64,000 nt of DNA from UBA1952 sp965246765 (lineage in GTDB: Bacteria > Bacteroidota > Bacteroidia > Chitinophagales > Chitinophagaceae), in assembly GCA_965246765.1 (NCBI GenBank), contig CBDFFJ010000005.1, forward strand, positions 1,104,248 to 1,168,247, written 5' to 3'. This document shows, one piece after another, positions 49,214 to 59,400 of the stretch. Positions within the stretch are counted from its first letter, which is position 1, and every line of letters starts with the position of its first letter. The position numbers were made by a program, and so were the translations under genes. The notes beneath the pieces were generated by a model, which was not told the DNA's origin, ran no database searches, and was given only the letters and a program-made list of their open reading frames with translations.

Positions 49214-52200
49214 ATGATACAGACATTATTTACTACGGGGTGTCGGAAAAAAATCAGCTGGGTACTGTTTAGCATACTCGTTGTTCAGACAATCTATCCC
49301 GCTGCATCATTCGCGCTCTCGTCAGGTCCGGTGCAGCCAGAGGCGCAAGGGTTCGAACCTGTTGGCACCACCGACATGGTTGATCTCTTCACGGGTGACT
49401 TTGTTTACAATATCCCGTTGATGGATGTAGAGGGATACCCGATTAATATCTCGTATCATGGCGGCGTGGGAATGGAGCAGGAAGCCAGTTGGGTAGGGCT
49501 GGGCTGGAATATCAACCCGGGGGCTGTCAATAGAGCCGTACGGGGACTTCCCGATGATTTTGCCGGAGACACCGTAGAAAAGCACTTTTACGTAAAGCCG
49601 GAGAAGACGACTAAAGTAGGGCTGTCTGTAGGTGCTGAATTGCTAGGGTTCGGTGATCCATATATCAGAGTCGGCGCGGACATGGGAGGCTATCTGACAC
49701 TCAGTAATTATCGCGGAGTAAGCGTTGACTTTACAACAGATGTCGGTGTGAATGCTAAGGTGGGCGCCTTTAATGCGGGAGTAAATGCGGGTGTTTCGGT
49801 TGGATCGCAGACAGGTGCGGCAATCAACTATGGTGCGCAGTGGGGCATAGGTCTGAATTTCAATGTTGGCAGTGACGTAAGCGCCGGCGCGAGCTTCAAC
49901 ATGAATACCGGCGGCAATTATAGTCCGCGCACGGGAACGCATGATTACCGGGGAATGGGAATCAAGGTGTCCCTAAGCGAGCGTACAACCGGTGCGGGAA
50001 CCAGTTTCTCCATGGGAACGTCCGTGCCGATCGGGATGCAAAATCACACTGCGGCCATAACCAATCCGTCGTACACAAATACCTATTCAGGGCAACTTAA
50101 GCTGGGAGGCGAACTCTACAGTGTGTATTTGCATGGACAAATATTCGGGTCGTTCACAAAGACGGAGTTTGGACAGAATGGATCCCGCCGGGGATATGGA
50201 TACTTCAATCTGGATTTAGCCAATCAGCAAGGTCATGATCTGTTGGATTTCTCGCGCGAAAAGGACGGCATGTACAATGCCACGATGGACATTCTGCCAC
50301 AATCCCATCTGACGTATGATGTTTACAGTGTGTCGGGGCAAGGCACAGGAGGATCTTTTCGTCCGCATCGCAATGACATTGGCAGCATTTATGACCCGAT
50401 GACAGAAAGCAGCAGCACGAGTGATGACGTTCATATAGAGGCCGGACTGGGGAACTTATTTGAAGTAGGTGGCGAATACAAGCACGGCTACACCGACATG
50501 TCCTCAGGCTTATGGGATGAATACAGTCGGCGATTTCATCCAAGGGAGACTTCAGGTTTATACGAGGATTTTTATTTTAAGGAGGCTGGAGAGCTAAGCG
50601 AAAACAATCAATCCTACCTGGCAACCTGTGGCGGAACAGGAATGATGACGCCCGAAGGGATGAGTGGGCAGCCCGAAGTAAAGCCCGGCGGCCAGTGGCG
50701 CGTAACCAGGGCAAACCATATTTATCCTGTCTATGCTGCGGAAAGAGATACGCCGCTACTGCTTGACGGAAAGCAGTTGGTATCGTACCAGACCCAAGGG
50801 TTTAAAACCTATCCAAACATTACCAAGACGCTGATATCCAGATTGGATGCCGGCGATCCACTTAAGCGAAAAGCCGCGCAGGTATCAGAAATCATCCAGC
50901 TTCAAAAAGACGGAAGGAGATATATCTACGGTCTTCCGGTGATGAATAATGTAGAGCGGGAAGCTGTGTACGCAATAGGGGGGCGGCCAGTTAATAAATC
51001 CACGTTCTCTGTTGAGTATCCTACCGACCAGGTTGGGGACGACAGGCCTGAGAACGGCAATGGCCGGGATCATTTTTATTCATCCTCGGTAACCCCATCT
51101 TACGTCGCAGCTCATTTATTGACTGGCGTCCTGTCCAGCGACTATGTGGACGTTACGGGAGACGGCATATCTGATGATGACTTGGGCACCTACACAAAAT
51201 TCAACTACACGAGGAAAAGCAAGGACTATCGTTGGCGTTCTCCGATTGACAGCGATAAGGCTCAGTACATTCCTGGATTCATCACTGATACAAGGGACGA
51301 TAAGGCAACCTACGTAATTGGATCCCGTGAAAACTGGATGATGCATTCGGTGGAGACGAAGAATTATGTCGCTGAGTTCTATGTTTCTCCTCGCAACGAC
51401 GCAAAAGGCGTCAATAATAAAATCCTCAGCAGTCAGGGACTGGTGTACCACGACGCCAAGTATCTGGCACGAGGACATGACAGTGATCAGAAGTCGTATA
51501 AGCTTGACTCCATTGTTCTCTATAACAAGCACGATCGGTTTACCAATGGCGCTAACGCGCAGTCAATCAAGACCGTCTTATTCACCTATGATTATAGTCT
51601 TTGTCAGGGAGTTCCCAATGCGCCAGGCGGTACGGGAAAGCTGACGCTGCGCGGCATTCAAATGCGATATGGACATTCTAATATCAACATGAGCGCCGGC
51701 TACACGTTCAACTACAGCAGCAAAAATTACAACTACAGCAGCGTCAGCAAAGACCGTTGGGGCACATATAAGCCAAACGACAGCACATTCAATAATTACG
51801 AGTTTCCATTCACTACCCAGACAAGCGCAACCGACGAATACGCCCAGGCATGGTCGCTGACAGAAATAGGGCTTCCCTCAGGTGGGCAAATTAAAGTGGA
51901 TTATGAATCAGACGACTACGCGTATGTACAGGACATGCAAGCAATGGAGATGTTCAAAGTTGCGGGTGTGGGGAACTCCAACAACTACGATGACGGTAAT
52001 GAGCTATACCATAATGCCGACCAACCAAACCTCTTTTTGTACTTCAACAGGCGAAGCAGCGGAGAGAATCCGCAGTTGAGTTTCCGGGATAATTATCTAA
52101 AGGGGACCAGCCTGTTATATTACAATGTACCGGTTCAACTGGCGGACGGAAAGTTTGAGCCCATTAAAGGCTATGCGCAGGTTGCCTCAATAGGCATATG

Positions 52201-55200
52201 TCCAAACGACAATCAGAGAGGATATGTTGAACTGGTCGCGCAGCAATTTGAGCGTAGCGACGGTAATGCGAACCCGATTACCTACACCGCGCTCAACATA
52301 GGCAGATACAACCTGCCGCATATCATGTTTCCCGGTTCTAATCCGGAGAACTCTGATATCAGTAATGTGGTCGCCGGCCTCAAGAATTCATTCGGAGAGC
52401 TCTTCAACATTGCGAAGAATCCCATCCAATATTACATGGAGCAGTCACGCGCAAAAGAAGCGGACTTAGCTAAATCTTTTGTTCGCCTTACCAGCCCCGG
52501 CCTTAAAAAGAAAGGTGGCGGCCAAAGAGTGCGTCAAATACGGTTTTACGATAAATGGGCAGACATGGCAGGCGGCAACGATGCCGTCTATGGAAAGACT
52601 TACGATTATACGATCCAGCGTGAGGATAAAAAAGGTTTCATTAGCAGCGGAGTGGCAAGCTGGGAGCCGGTCGCAGGTGGCGACGAACTGCCGCAACGAC
52701 AGCCGAAGCCTTTTGAGGCGCAGGCCGGCTCCAAGTTTCCGCCAAATGACCCGGTAGACCTCTATCAGGAATTGCCGATAGGAGAGAGTTTTTTCCCGGC
52801 GCCGGTCGTGGGATATCGCAAAGTGACATCCCGTTCTATCCACAAAGATGAAGGGCGTTCCTCGCAAACGGAAGACGTCAATTACTTCTACACCGCGAAG
52901 GAATTTCCGATTGAGACAGATTACAGTCCCATTCGTAAGGTGAACCACGATGAATTTGAACTGCAAAACACGAAGATTGAGAGCGAGGCTACACAGGGCT
53001 TTACGATCAAGCTGAATGATATGCATGGCAAACCGCTCAATACGGAGCATTGGGTGCTTAAACCCGATACTGGCAGCAAGGCACGAGAGCTTGTGAGTTA
53101 CCAGCGCAACGAGTATCTCGGGCAAATCGGACGGCTCAGTAGCGATGTACCGGTAATCGCCTATAGTGGAACGCAAGGCGCATTAAGTCTGGCTAGTAGA
53201 AAGCTCGGCTTGGAAACGGACATAACAGTAGATACCCGCAAGAAGTTTGAGCACACGCAGACTGATGATTATAGCGTCAATGTTAATGGCTTTATAGTAG
53301 GGGTTGTCCCAATTGTAATTCCTATCCCATATCCCTGGGGTTTTGAAAACAGTGTAAGCTTCAAGTCGGCGACTGTCACTAAGGTTATCCAGCAATATGG
53401 CGTGCTCAGCAAAGTTACGAGCTTCAATCAGGGCGCTGTAACAGAGCTGAAGAATGAAGCCTTTGATCCGCAGACCGGGAATGCGATTATTACTTCCGTC
53501 AACAATGAATACAAAGACAGGGAATACAGCGTAAGCTATCCTGCGCATTGGGCCTACAAGGAGATGGGACCATCATTTGAGAATCAGAATATGCAAGGTG
53601 TTTTTAAAAACACCTTCATTATCGACACATTCGGCACCTACACAAGTCGATTCATCAATTATAACGGCGCATACAGTCACCATTATGATCTGCCGAGTAA
53701 TATGCCTATTGCACTGACCGCCGTGGACGAGGATATGCCCATGTATAAACTCGGCGACCAAATGCTCTTACAACTCACATCAAACAGCAATCCTGTGCGG
53801 ACTTGGGTTATGGGCTACACTTCTGATACTTCCCATTGCTATCTGGTACTTGCACCTCGCGAACCCTATGTTCAGTCCGGAGTATGGCAGGTTGGGCAAA
53901 ATCTTAGCGCGGTGCCTTACAGGGTAATTCAATCGGGAAACAAAAATCGATTAGGCGAAACAATTCAGACTTACACTACTACGGACCGAAACAACATCTT
54001 TCCTGCGCTAAAAGACACGCTGTTTAATCTGATTTCTTACAACGCTAAACGCTATAATCACAATCTAAATCAAGTTTATGCCGCAAATGTGAGCAGTGAC
54101 TCGCTCAATCCATTTGTCACTGGGAAAGTCGGCACTTATCGGCCGGAAATGGATGTCATCAATTTGAAAAACAGAAACTACAACAATACAACGGCACGTA
54201 AGCAGGGCACTTACAACACCCGGTCATATTGGCCAACAGAAAAGAGTTGGCTAGGGTACTGTATGGATAGTACATTGAATTATGAACCGATTGGTGACAC
54301 TGCACGATTCTGCGCTGACTTGGTCGATTCTATTAAAGTCTCCAAACTTACTGGAGGGTATGTAAGGCTTGATATCTATCCACACGCCTCAAATACATGT
54401 GATACAAATAATTTGTATATGTTCGCGAATTGGTCACTCCCATACCATGCAAAGTTTCCAAGTACCGCGCCTAAATCCGTCACATACTATGCTCCTATAT
54501 ACAGTCCATTTCATGCGGCTGGGTTCACGATGGAGTATAGTAATGGCTGTTGTAATGGTGCTTTTGAAGTTATTTACAATGACAGCAATAGCAATGTAAC
54601 CATTAGCAGATATGACTATTCAAACCCTGCAGTGCAGCCGGGGGTCTACTATAACAACGGATCTGCGTATGGTGGAACACCACAACCTTTTACTATATTA
54701 GGTTGGGGCTATGGAATACGACAGCCTCAAAGAATCCGCAAAAAAATCCTTCTTGGCAAAGTCGGCCATTACGATGGCACTGATAATGAGAATTGGGTCA
54801 AAACGAATCAGGTCACTAAATATAACTGGTATGGTGCGGAGCTGGAGAATAAAGAGGAAGGCATCGGCTACAATTCCGCCGTGTACGGTTACAACCAGCA
54901 ATTACCCGCCTGCGTAGCTAAAAATGCACGTGCCGGGGAAGTGCTGTTTGACGGCTTTGAGGACTACGCCTTGTTGCAGGCTAAGCCAACGATGCGCGAG
55001 CAATACCGCCGGTTGCTCTACTCACCATTTGCTGCATATCTCAGCGGAGTGAACGGCCTGGGAAGTCTGTATCAATTGTCCACGCTGGTCGGTAGCAACT
55101 CCGTCGGATTTAGTATCAGCAACGAAGACGCACATACCGGCGTGTATTCCTTGAAGACGGATAACAGCGTCACGATATCTCTTAATCCAAATGCAGCCAC

Positions 55201-55699
55201 TGCGAAGGGTTATTCATTTGGCTTTGATACGGGCAGAACCTATATAGCATCGCTTTGGCTGAAGCCTCAGAGTGTCAGCTCTTCAGTTACAACACTCGGG
55301 TATGCAGGACACGCGTCCATCATCATGGATACGGTGCTCACTGGCGGCCCGACAAGCGCAAAGATTACCAGGTTCCTTGGGTCCAAGTCAAACATTATTG
55401 ATGGCTGGCAGCAGTATGAAGTCACGTTCAAAGTGCCGTCAAAGTACAAGGACTTTCAGATGGTTCTTGATGCCGGGTACTACTACGACGACATCCGCAT
55501 TTTTCCATCCGAATCCAACTGTAAAAGCTTTGTGTATCATCCGGTCACGCGCAAGCTCATGGCCACCCTGGATGAGAACAATTACGCCACGCTATATGAA
55601 TACGATGCGGAAGGCAACCTGATACGCACCAAGAAAGAGACGGAGCAGGGGATCATGACTGTGTCCGAGTCAAGAAGCACTCACCGGAAAATTCAATAG
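49214..55699 (+). CDS. Giant (2161-aa) exported protein with YD-type C-terminus
   Basis: A signal segment (WVLFSILVVQTIYPAASFA) is followed by the N-terminus typical of giant Bacteroidota RHS-neighbour proteins: GPVQPEAQGFEPVGTTDMVD and DFVYNIPLMDVEGYPINISY then ASWVGLGWNINPGAVNR. Residues about 120-330 are Gly/Asn/Thr-rich and repetitive (NAKVGAFNAGVNAGVSVGSQ). Long beta-rich tracts fill the middle. The end carries FVYHPVTRKLMATLDENNYA and TLYEYDAEGNLIRTKKETEQ, a single YD-repeat-like motif. No T9SS sorting domain ends it. It follows the lipoprotein gene by 11 bp. I infer a secreted or surface shell partner of the RHS protein. Confidence 0.85.
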   Translation: MIQTLFTTGCRKKISWVLFSILVVQTIYPAASFALSSGPVQPEAQGFEPVGTTDMVDLFTGDFVYNIPLMDVEGYPINISYHGGVGMEQEASWVGLGWNINPGAVNRAVRGLPDDFAGDTVEKHFYVKPEKTTKVGLSVGAELLGFGDPYIRVGADMGGYLTLSNYRGVSVDFTTDVGVNAKVGAFNAGVNAGVSVGSQTGAAINYGAQWGIGLNFNVGSDVSAGASFNMNTGGNYSPRTGTHDYRGMGIKVSLSERTTGAGTSFSMGTSVPIGMQNHTAAITNPSYTNTYSGQLKLGGELYSVYLHGQIFGSFTKTEFGQNGSRRGYGYFNLDLANQQGHDLLDFSREKDGMYNATMDILPQSHLTYDVYSVSGQGTGGSFRPHRNDIGSIYDPMTESSSTSDDVHIEAGLGNLFEVGGEYKHGYTDMSSGLWDEYSRRFHPRETSGLYEDFYFKEAGELSENNQSYLATCGGTGMMTPEGMSGQPEVKPGGQWRVTRANHIYPVYAAERDTPLLLDGKQLVSYQTQGFKTYPNITKTLISRLDAGDPLKRKAAQVSEIIQLQKDGRRYIYGLPVMNNVEREAVYAIGGRPVNKSTFSVEYPTDQVGDDRPENGNGRDHFYSSSVTPSYVAAHLLTGVLSSDYVDVTGDGISDDDLGTYTKFNYTRKSKDYRWRSPIDSDKAQYIPGFITDTRDDKATYVIGSRENWMMHSVETKNYVAEFYVSPRNDAKGVNNKILSSQGLVYHDAKYLARGHDSDQKSYKLDSIVLYNKHDRFTNGANAQSIKTVLFTYDYSLCQGVPNAPGGTGKLTLRGIQMRYGHSNINMSAGYTFNYSSKNYNYSSVSKDRWGTYKPNDSTFNNYEFPFTTQTSATDEYAQAWSLTEIGLPSGGQIKVDYESDDYAYVQDMQAMEMFKVAGVGNSNNYDDGNELYHNADQPNLFLYFNRRSSGENPQLSFRDNYLKGTSLLYYNVPVQLADGKFEPIKGYAQVASIGICPNDNQRGYVELVAQQFERSDGNANPITYTALNIGRYNLPHIMFPGSNPENSDISNVVAGLKNSFGELFNIAKNPIQYYMEQSRAKEADLAKSFVRLTSPGLKKKGGGQRVRQIRFYDKWADMAGGNDAVYGKTYDYTIQREDKKGFISSGVASWEPVAGGDELPQRQPKPFEAQAGSKFPPNDPVDLYQELPIGESFFPAPVVGYRKVTSRSIHKDEGRSSQTEDVNYFYTAKEFPIETDYSPIRKVNHDEFELQNTKIESEATQGFTIKLNDMHGKPLNTEHWVLKPDTGSKARELVSYQRNEYLGQIGRLSSDVPVIAYSGTQGALSLASRKLGLETDITVDTRKKFEHTQTDDYSVNVNGFIVGVVPIVIPIPYPWGFENSVSFKSATVTKVIQQYGVLSKVTSFNQGAVTELKNEAFDPQTGNAIITSVNNEYKDREYSVSYPAHWAYKEMGPSFENQNMQGVFKNTFIIDTFGTYTSRFINYNGAYSHHYDLPSNMPIALTAVDEDMPMYKLGDQMLLQLTSNSNPVRTWVMGYTSDTSHCYLVLAPREPYVQSGVWQVGQNLSAVPYRVIQSGNKNRLGETIQTYTTTDRNNIFPALKDTLFNLISYNAKRYNHNLNQVYAANVSSDSLNPFVTGKVGTYRPEMDVINLKNRNYNNTTARKQGTYNTRSYWPTEKSWLGYCMDSTLNYEPIGDTARFCADLVDSIKVSKLTGGYVRLDIYPHASNTCDTNNLYMFANWSLPYHAKFPSTAPKSVTYYAPIYSPFHAAGFTMEYSNGCCNGAFEVIYNDSNSNVTISRYDYSNPAVQPGVYYNNGSAYGGTPQPFTILGWGYGIRQPQRIRKKILLGKVGHYDGTDNENWVKTNQVTKYNWYGAELENKEEGIGYNSAVYGYNQQLPACVAKNARAGEVLFDGFEDYALLQAKPTMREQYRRLLYSPFAAYLSGVNGLGSLYQLSTLVGSNSVGFSISNEDAHTGVYSLKTDNSVTISLNPNAATAKGYSFGFDTGRTYIASLWLKPQSVSSSVTTLGYAGHASIIMDTVLTGGPTSAKITRFLGSKSNIIDGWQQYEVTFKVPSKYKDFQMVLDAGYYYDDIRIFPSESNCKSFVYHPVTRKLMATLDENNYATLYEYDAEGNLIRTKKETEQGIMTVSESRSTHRKIQ

Positions 55700-55704
55700 C
55701 GTGT

Positions 55705-56424
55705 ATGCGTAAGCTAATTCTAAGTCTATGCCTTACGGCCTATTGTGTCCCCGGCATGGCTGCAAGTGGGGATCCGCATGCTGATTCCAAGCTGATGGAG
55801 ATACTTAACTGGCTGCGTCAGGCAGACGGGTATGCGTATGACTTGACCATTACGTCAGCCATGAAGATGAATGCCAAGGACACGTCCGTGCAGCACTCAA
55901 CCATATACTCGTCAAACGTCTCATTCGTTCGCTATGCCAGTTCGGCCGAGGAGGGCTCGTTCATGAATAGTGATGGCATGTACAAAATAAATCATCGCAA
56001 GAAACAGATTGGGTATGTTCAATTTGAATCCGATACGATAGTCCGTAATGCGAAGGCTGCCGCACTCGCAGTTGACGCGGGTAAGTTATTGGACAGCGTC
56101 CTGGTGAGGCATGCGGTGCTCAGCAGTAAAAAGAAAGTCGGAAATCTGCTCCGTTACAAGCTCAGCTATGAGGCAGGATATATGGTCAGGAGCCTTGATC
56201 TGGTGTTTGATGAACGGCAAGGCAAGCTGGTAAGCCTATCGTATGTCCTGGAGCGGTACCTAAATGGTGTTAAGCGTGAAGACGCGATTCTAAGACAAGA
56301 AGTGGTCATGAGCGGCTATACCCATAGTCTGCCGGTCGCGGTAGTAGGGATACTTGACGAAAGCAAGGACCTGAAAAAATATCTCAATTCAAAGTACGCA
56401 GGCTACACCGTTCAAAAGCTGTAA
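55705..56424 (+). CDS. Small secreted protein between the giant genes
   Basis: The 239-aa product has a signal peptide (MRKLILSLCLTAYCVPGMAA). The mature part has alternating strands (YAYDLTITSAMKMNAKDTSV, KLVSLSYVLERYLNGVK) and may adopt a LolA-like incomplete barrel; I cannot confirm the family. It begins 5 bp after the giant gene and ends 28 bp before the RHS gene, so it is clearly within the operon. A dedicated periplasmic carrier or immunity-like role is possible but unproved. Confidence 0.75.
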   Translation: MRKLILSLCLTAYCVPGMAASGDPHADSKLMEILNWLRQADGYAYDLTITSAMKMNAKDTSVQHSTIYSSNVSFVRYASSAEEGSFMNSDGMYKINHRKKQIGYVQFESDTIVRNAKAAALAVDAGKLLDSVLVRHAVLSSKKKVGNLLRYKLSYEAGYMVRSLDLVFDERQGKLVSLSYVLERYLNGVKREDAILRQEVVMSGYTHSLPVAVVGILDESKDLKKYLNSKYAGYTVQKL

Positions 56425-56452
56425 TAACTATTCTACAAAAGCATTGCCCGCT

Positions 56453-59400
56453 ATGAAAACATTAATACAACGTAGTTTCTACCGCTTGTGGTCGCTAGCG
56501 GTGCTGTGCTTTAGTTTATGTCCGGACAGTCAGGCGCAGAATAAGCTTTTTCCTGTGCGAGAGGTAAGCAACATCTTGCCAGCTTCCTTGTTGAGCACAA
56601 CTGCTGCCAACAACCTTCTGTTTATTCAAAATGATGCCCGGTACACCCAGATCAATGATGCAAGCTTTCCGGCGAAAGTTAAGTATAAGAGTAACTATAC
56701 GCTGGTAAAGCTGAGTATTAATCATGCAAGCGCTAGCATTCCCACGCAGGCATACAGCTACAAAATGGTGTATCAACTCGAGGGAAGCACCAAGATCGAT
56801 GATACGACTTACAATTTTTCCGTAGTTGATTCCGTATCCATTGCCTATAACCCAGATTCACTCACTGCCTTTCAGGATCAGGACGTCAAAGTATACCCTA
56901 AGCTCTTTAATGCGAAGCTCAGTATCCTTCAGTTTTATGACGCCAATAACACCGGTACTCCGGTTACCATACCGCTGAGCACGGTTCGGCAGAAGAACCT
57001 GAATGTGGAGTTGGCAATGCAGTACCAGCTGTATTTGAAGACGCACTATGCGCCGGCCGATATGGGCCTGTACATGCTGCAACCAAATTACAATGCGACG
57101 AAAAGTGTGCTGAATATTGGGTGGCTTCCAAGCAACTCTCCCTACTTAGGCAAGGTGACGCCCGTGCAATACGAACTGGAGTGGACGTATGTTGACGACT
57201 ATGCCAACAATCTAAGTCCTGCGCTCTCAAGCTCGGCCATACGCTATGATTTCAAAAACAATGCAACCCGCGTCGTTACAGACACACCCGGCTACCAAAT
57301 TCCGGTGGTGTATCCGAGGGGCTATCTCGCGGTGCGAGTGCGCATGGTGCGTGTAGATTCTAATAATTATTATCAGCCGATATACGGGCCTTGGTCGCTC
57401 AGCAATGGGAGCGGTTATGTAAGTAGCCTTACCGGCGGATATAATTGCTACTATATAAGTCAGGCGCATAGCGGCGATGCGCTTAACTGGAACTATGCCA
57501 TACAGTTTGCCGAGGGCGGAAAATACAAACACGTACAGAGTTACTATGACGGCCTGCTTAAAAACAGACAGACCATTACCCGGTTCAATAGCGATCCCTC
57601 CCGCCTGCTTGTAACGGAAAAAATATACGACTATGAAGGCCGTCCCGAGATCACCACAATTCCTTCAGTATTCGCCACAGACAGCTTCGGCTACCTGCAT
57701 AACGTAAGCCTCAGCAGCACCACAAGTTTGCCTTACGCTCCGTCTGATTTCGACTGGAAGCCGACACTCTGTCCGGATGAGTACACGATTCCCCCTTTTA
57801 CAACCGGATCACTGGCAAACAGGTACTATTCAACATTGAATACGGACACCGCAGGCATGCAGAAGTTCGTTCCGCGTGCTAATGGCTACCCGTTTGTACA
57901 CACGCAGCTTTCGCCGGGCTTTAGTGATCGGGTGGACATTATGGGAGGCGCAGGAGACAGCTTGCAGATCGGCCGCAGGCATGACGTACGCAACCAGTAT
58001 ATGAGCGCAGATCAAAGCGAGCTGGACCGGATGCTCGGCATTAACTCGGGCTACAGCAGCTACTACACCAAAACTGTATCCAAAGACCAGAATGGGCAAT
58101 ATTCACTTTCCCTAAAGGACTTTAGAGGGAGACCTGTGCTCACTTCGCTCATCGGCGCGGCTGTGGACACAACCAAGGTCGCGATCATGTTTAATGAGGA
58201 GGTGCCAAATGATAAACTCTTCCAGGAAGACAAGCTCGCAAATGCTACGCAGCTTGTAGTGGGGCATGAGAAGCGGTATGACGGCAGTCTGTACATGGAT
58301 GAAACAGCGCTAACAAATGTGCAGTATGAGTACACTTTCGCGCCATATCCTGTGTGCACGTTTAACAACTATATACTCGGGCTTTCCGTCAAAGGTGATT
58401 ATGATTACACGTTCATTGACGACTGTGGCCTTGTTGATTTGCATCGCTCCGGCACGATAGGCACTACTGGCATCGTAATCAGTCCAACAGCCGTTCCGTC
58501 TACAGTCTCGGATACGGTAACCTTGAAAAAAGGAAAGCATGTAATCAATAAGACACTCGCTATAAGCACCGACGAAATTTATGCGGCGGTAGATTCCTTC
58601 TTCGCGTTCCCTGGCCCTAAATGTTTCAAGACAAAGGAAGAGTTTATCAAAGAGGAGGTTGAGAATACGCCATTCCCGTGCCCCGACAGTATAGACAATC
58701 CATGCCTGGCACTTGAGCGCAGGATGATGGAGGAACTGTTTCCAGACGGTAAATACGGCCACGTTCCCGGCTCGCTGCCGGCACCGAACAACAGCAACAG
58801 TACGGCCTGTGCATGCATATCAATTTTTGACAAAATCCCACCGGATAGCTTAAATGTCCGGTACCTCGGTCCCTGCGTTTCCACCGCACTAAACCTTGTT
58901 TCCTTTACCCGGTACGGCATTACCTACTCAAATCTTGCGAGCATGCCGCGAGATACGTTCATCGCCATCTTCCGCAATGCGGGCAAATACAAGTACGATA
59001 TCGCCAGAGCACTCTTGCCGCTGCATCCGGAATATTGCAAGCTTGCAAACTGCTTTATTGACACGTTTGAAAAGCGCTTCAAGAGTTTCCCTGACGCGCA
59101 GGCGGCTATTAAGAGCGGGTATTTTTCGCTTAATGACATCGTCACCAAAGACTCGCAGCTCCGATCCAAGCTAAGCTTCATCAGCGGTATTGACGATTCC
59201 CTAAAGACAGTGTGGGGAGGGCGCATGCGCATGGATACCGTCATGGCGGAAATAGCCTTTTGCATGAATGACCAGACCGGGGCCTATGGCGATGCCAGAA
59301 ATTATTTTCACAACGACATTGTCAATCTAAACTTTCCGGACTATAACATCCGAAATCTCTATTTTGATAAGCTCCGCAGCATCTACTTCGCCAACCGAGC

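Noticed and set aside
52466..53176. A 236-codon minus-strand frame
   Set aside because: It is antisense to the 2161-aa exported protein gene and lacks a signal peptide or domain.
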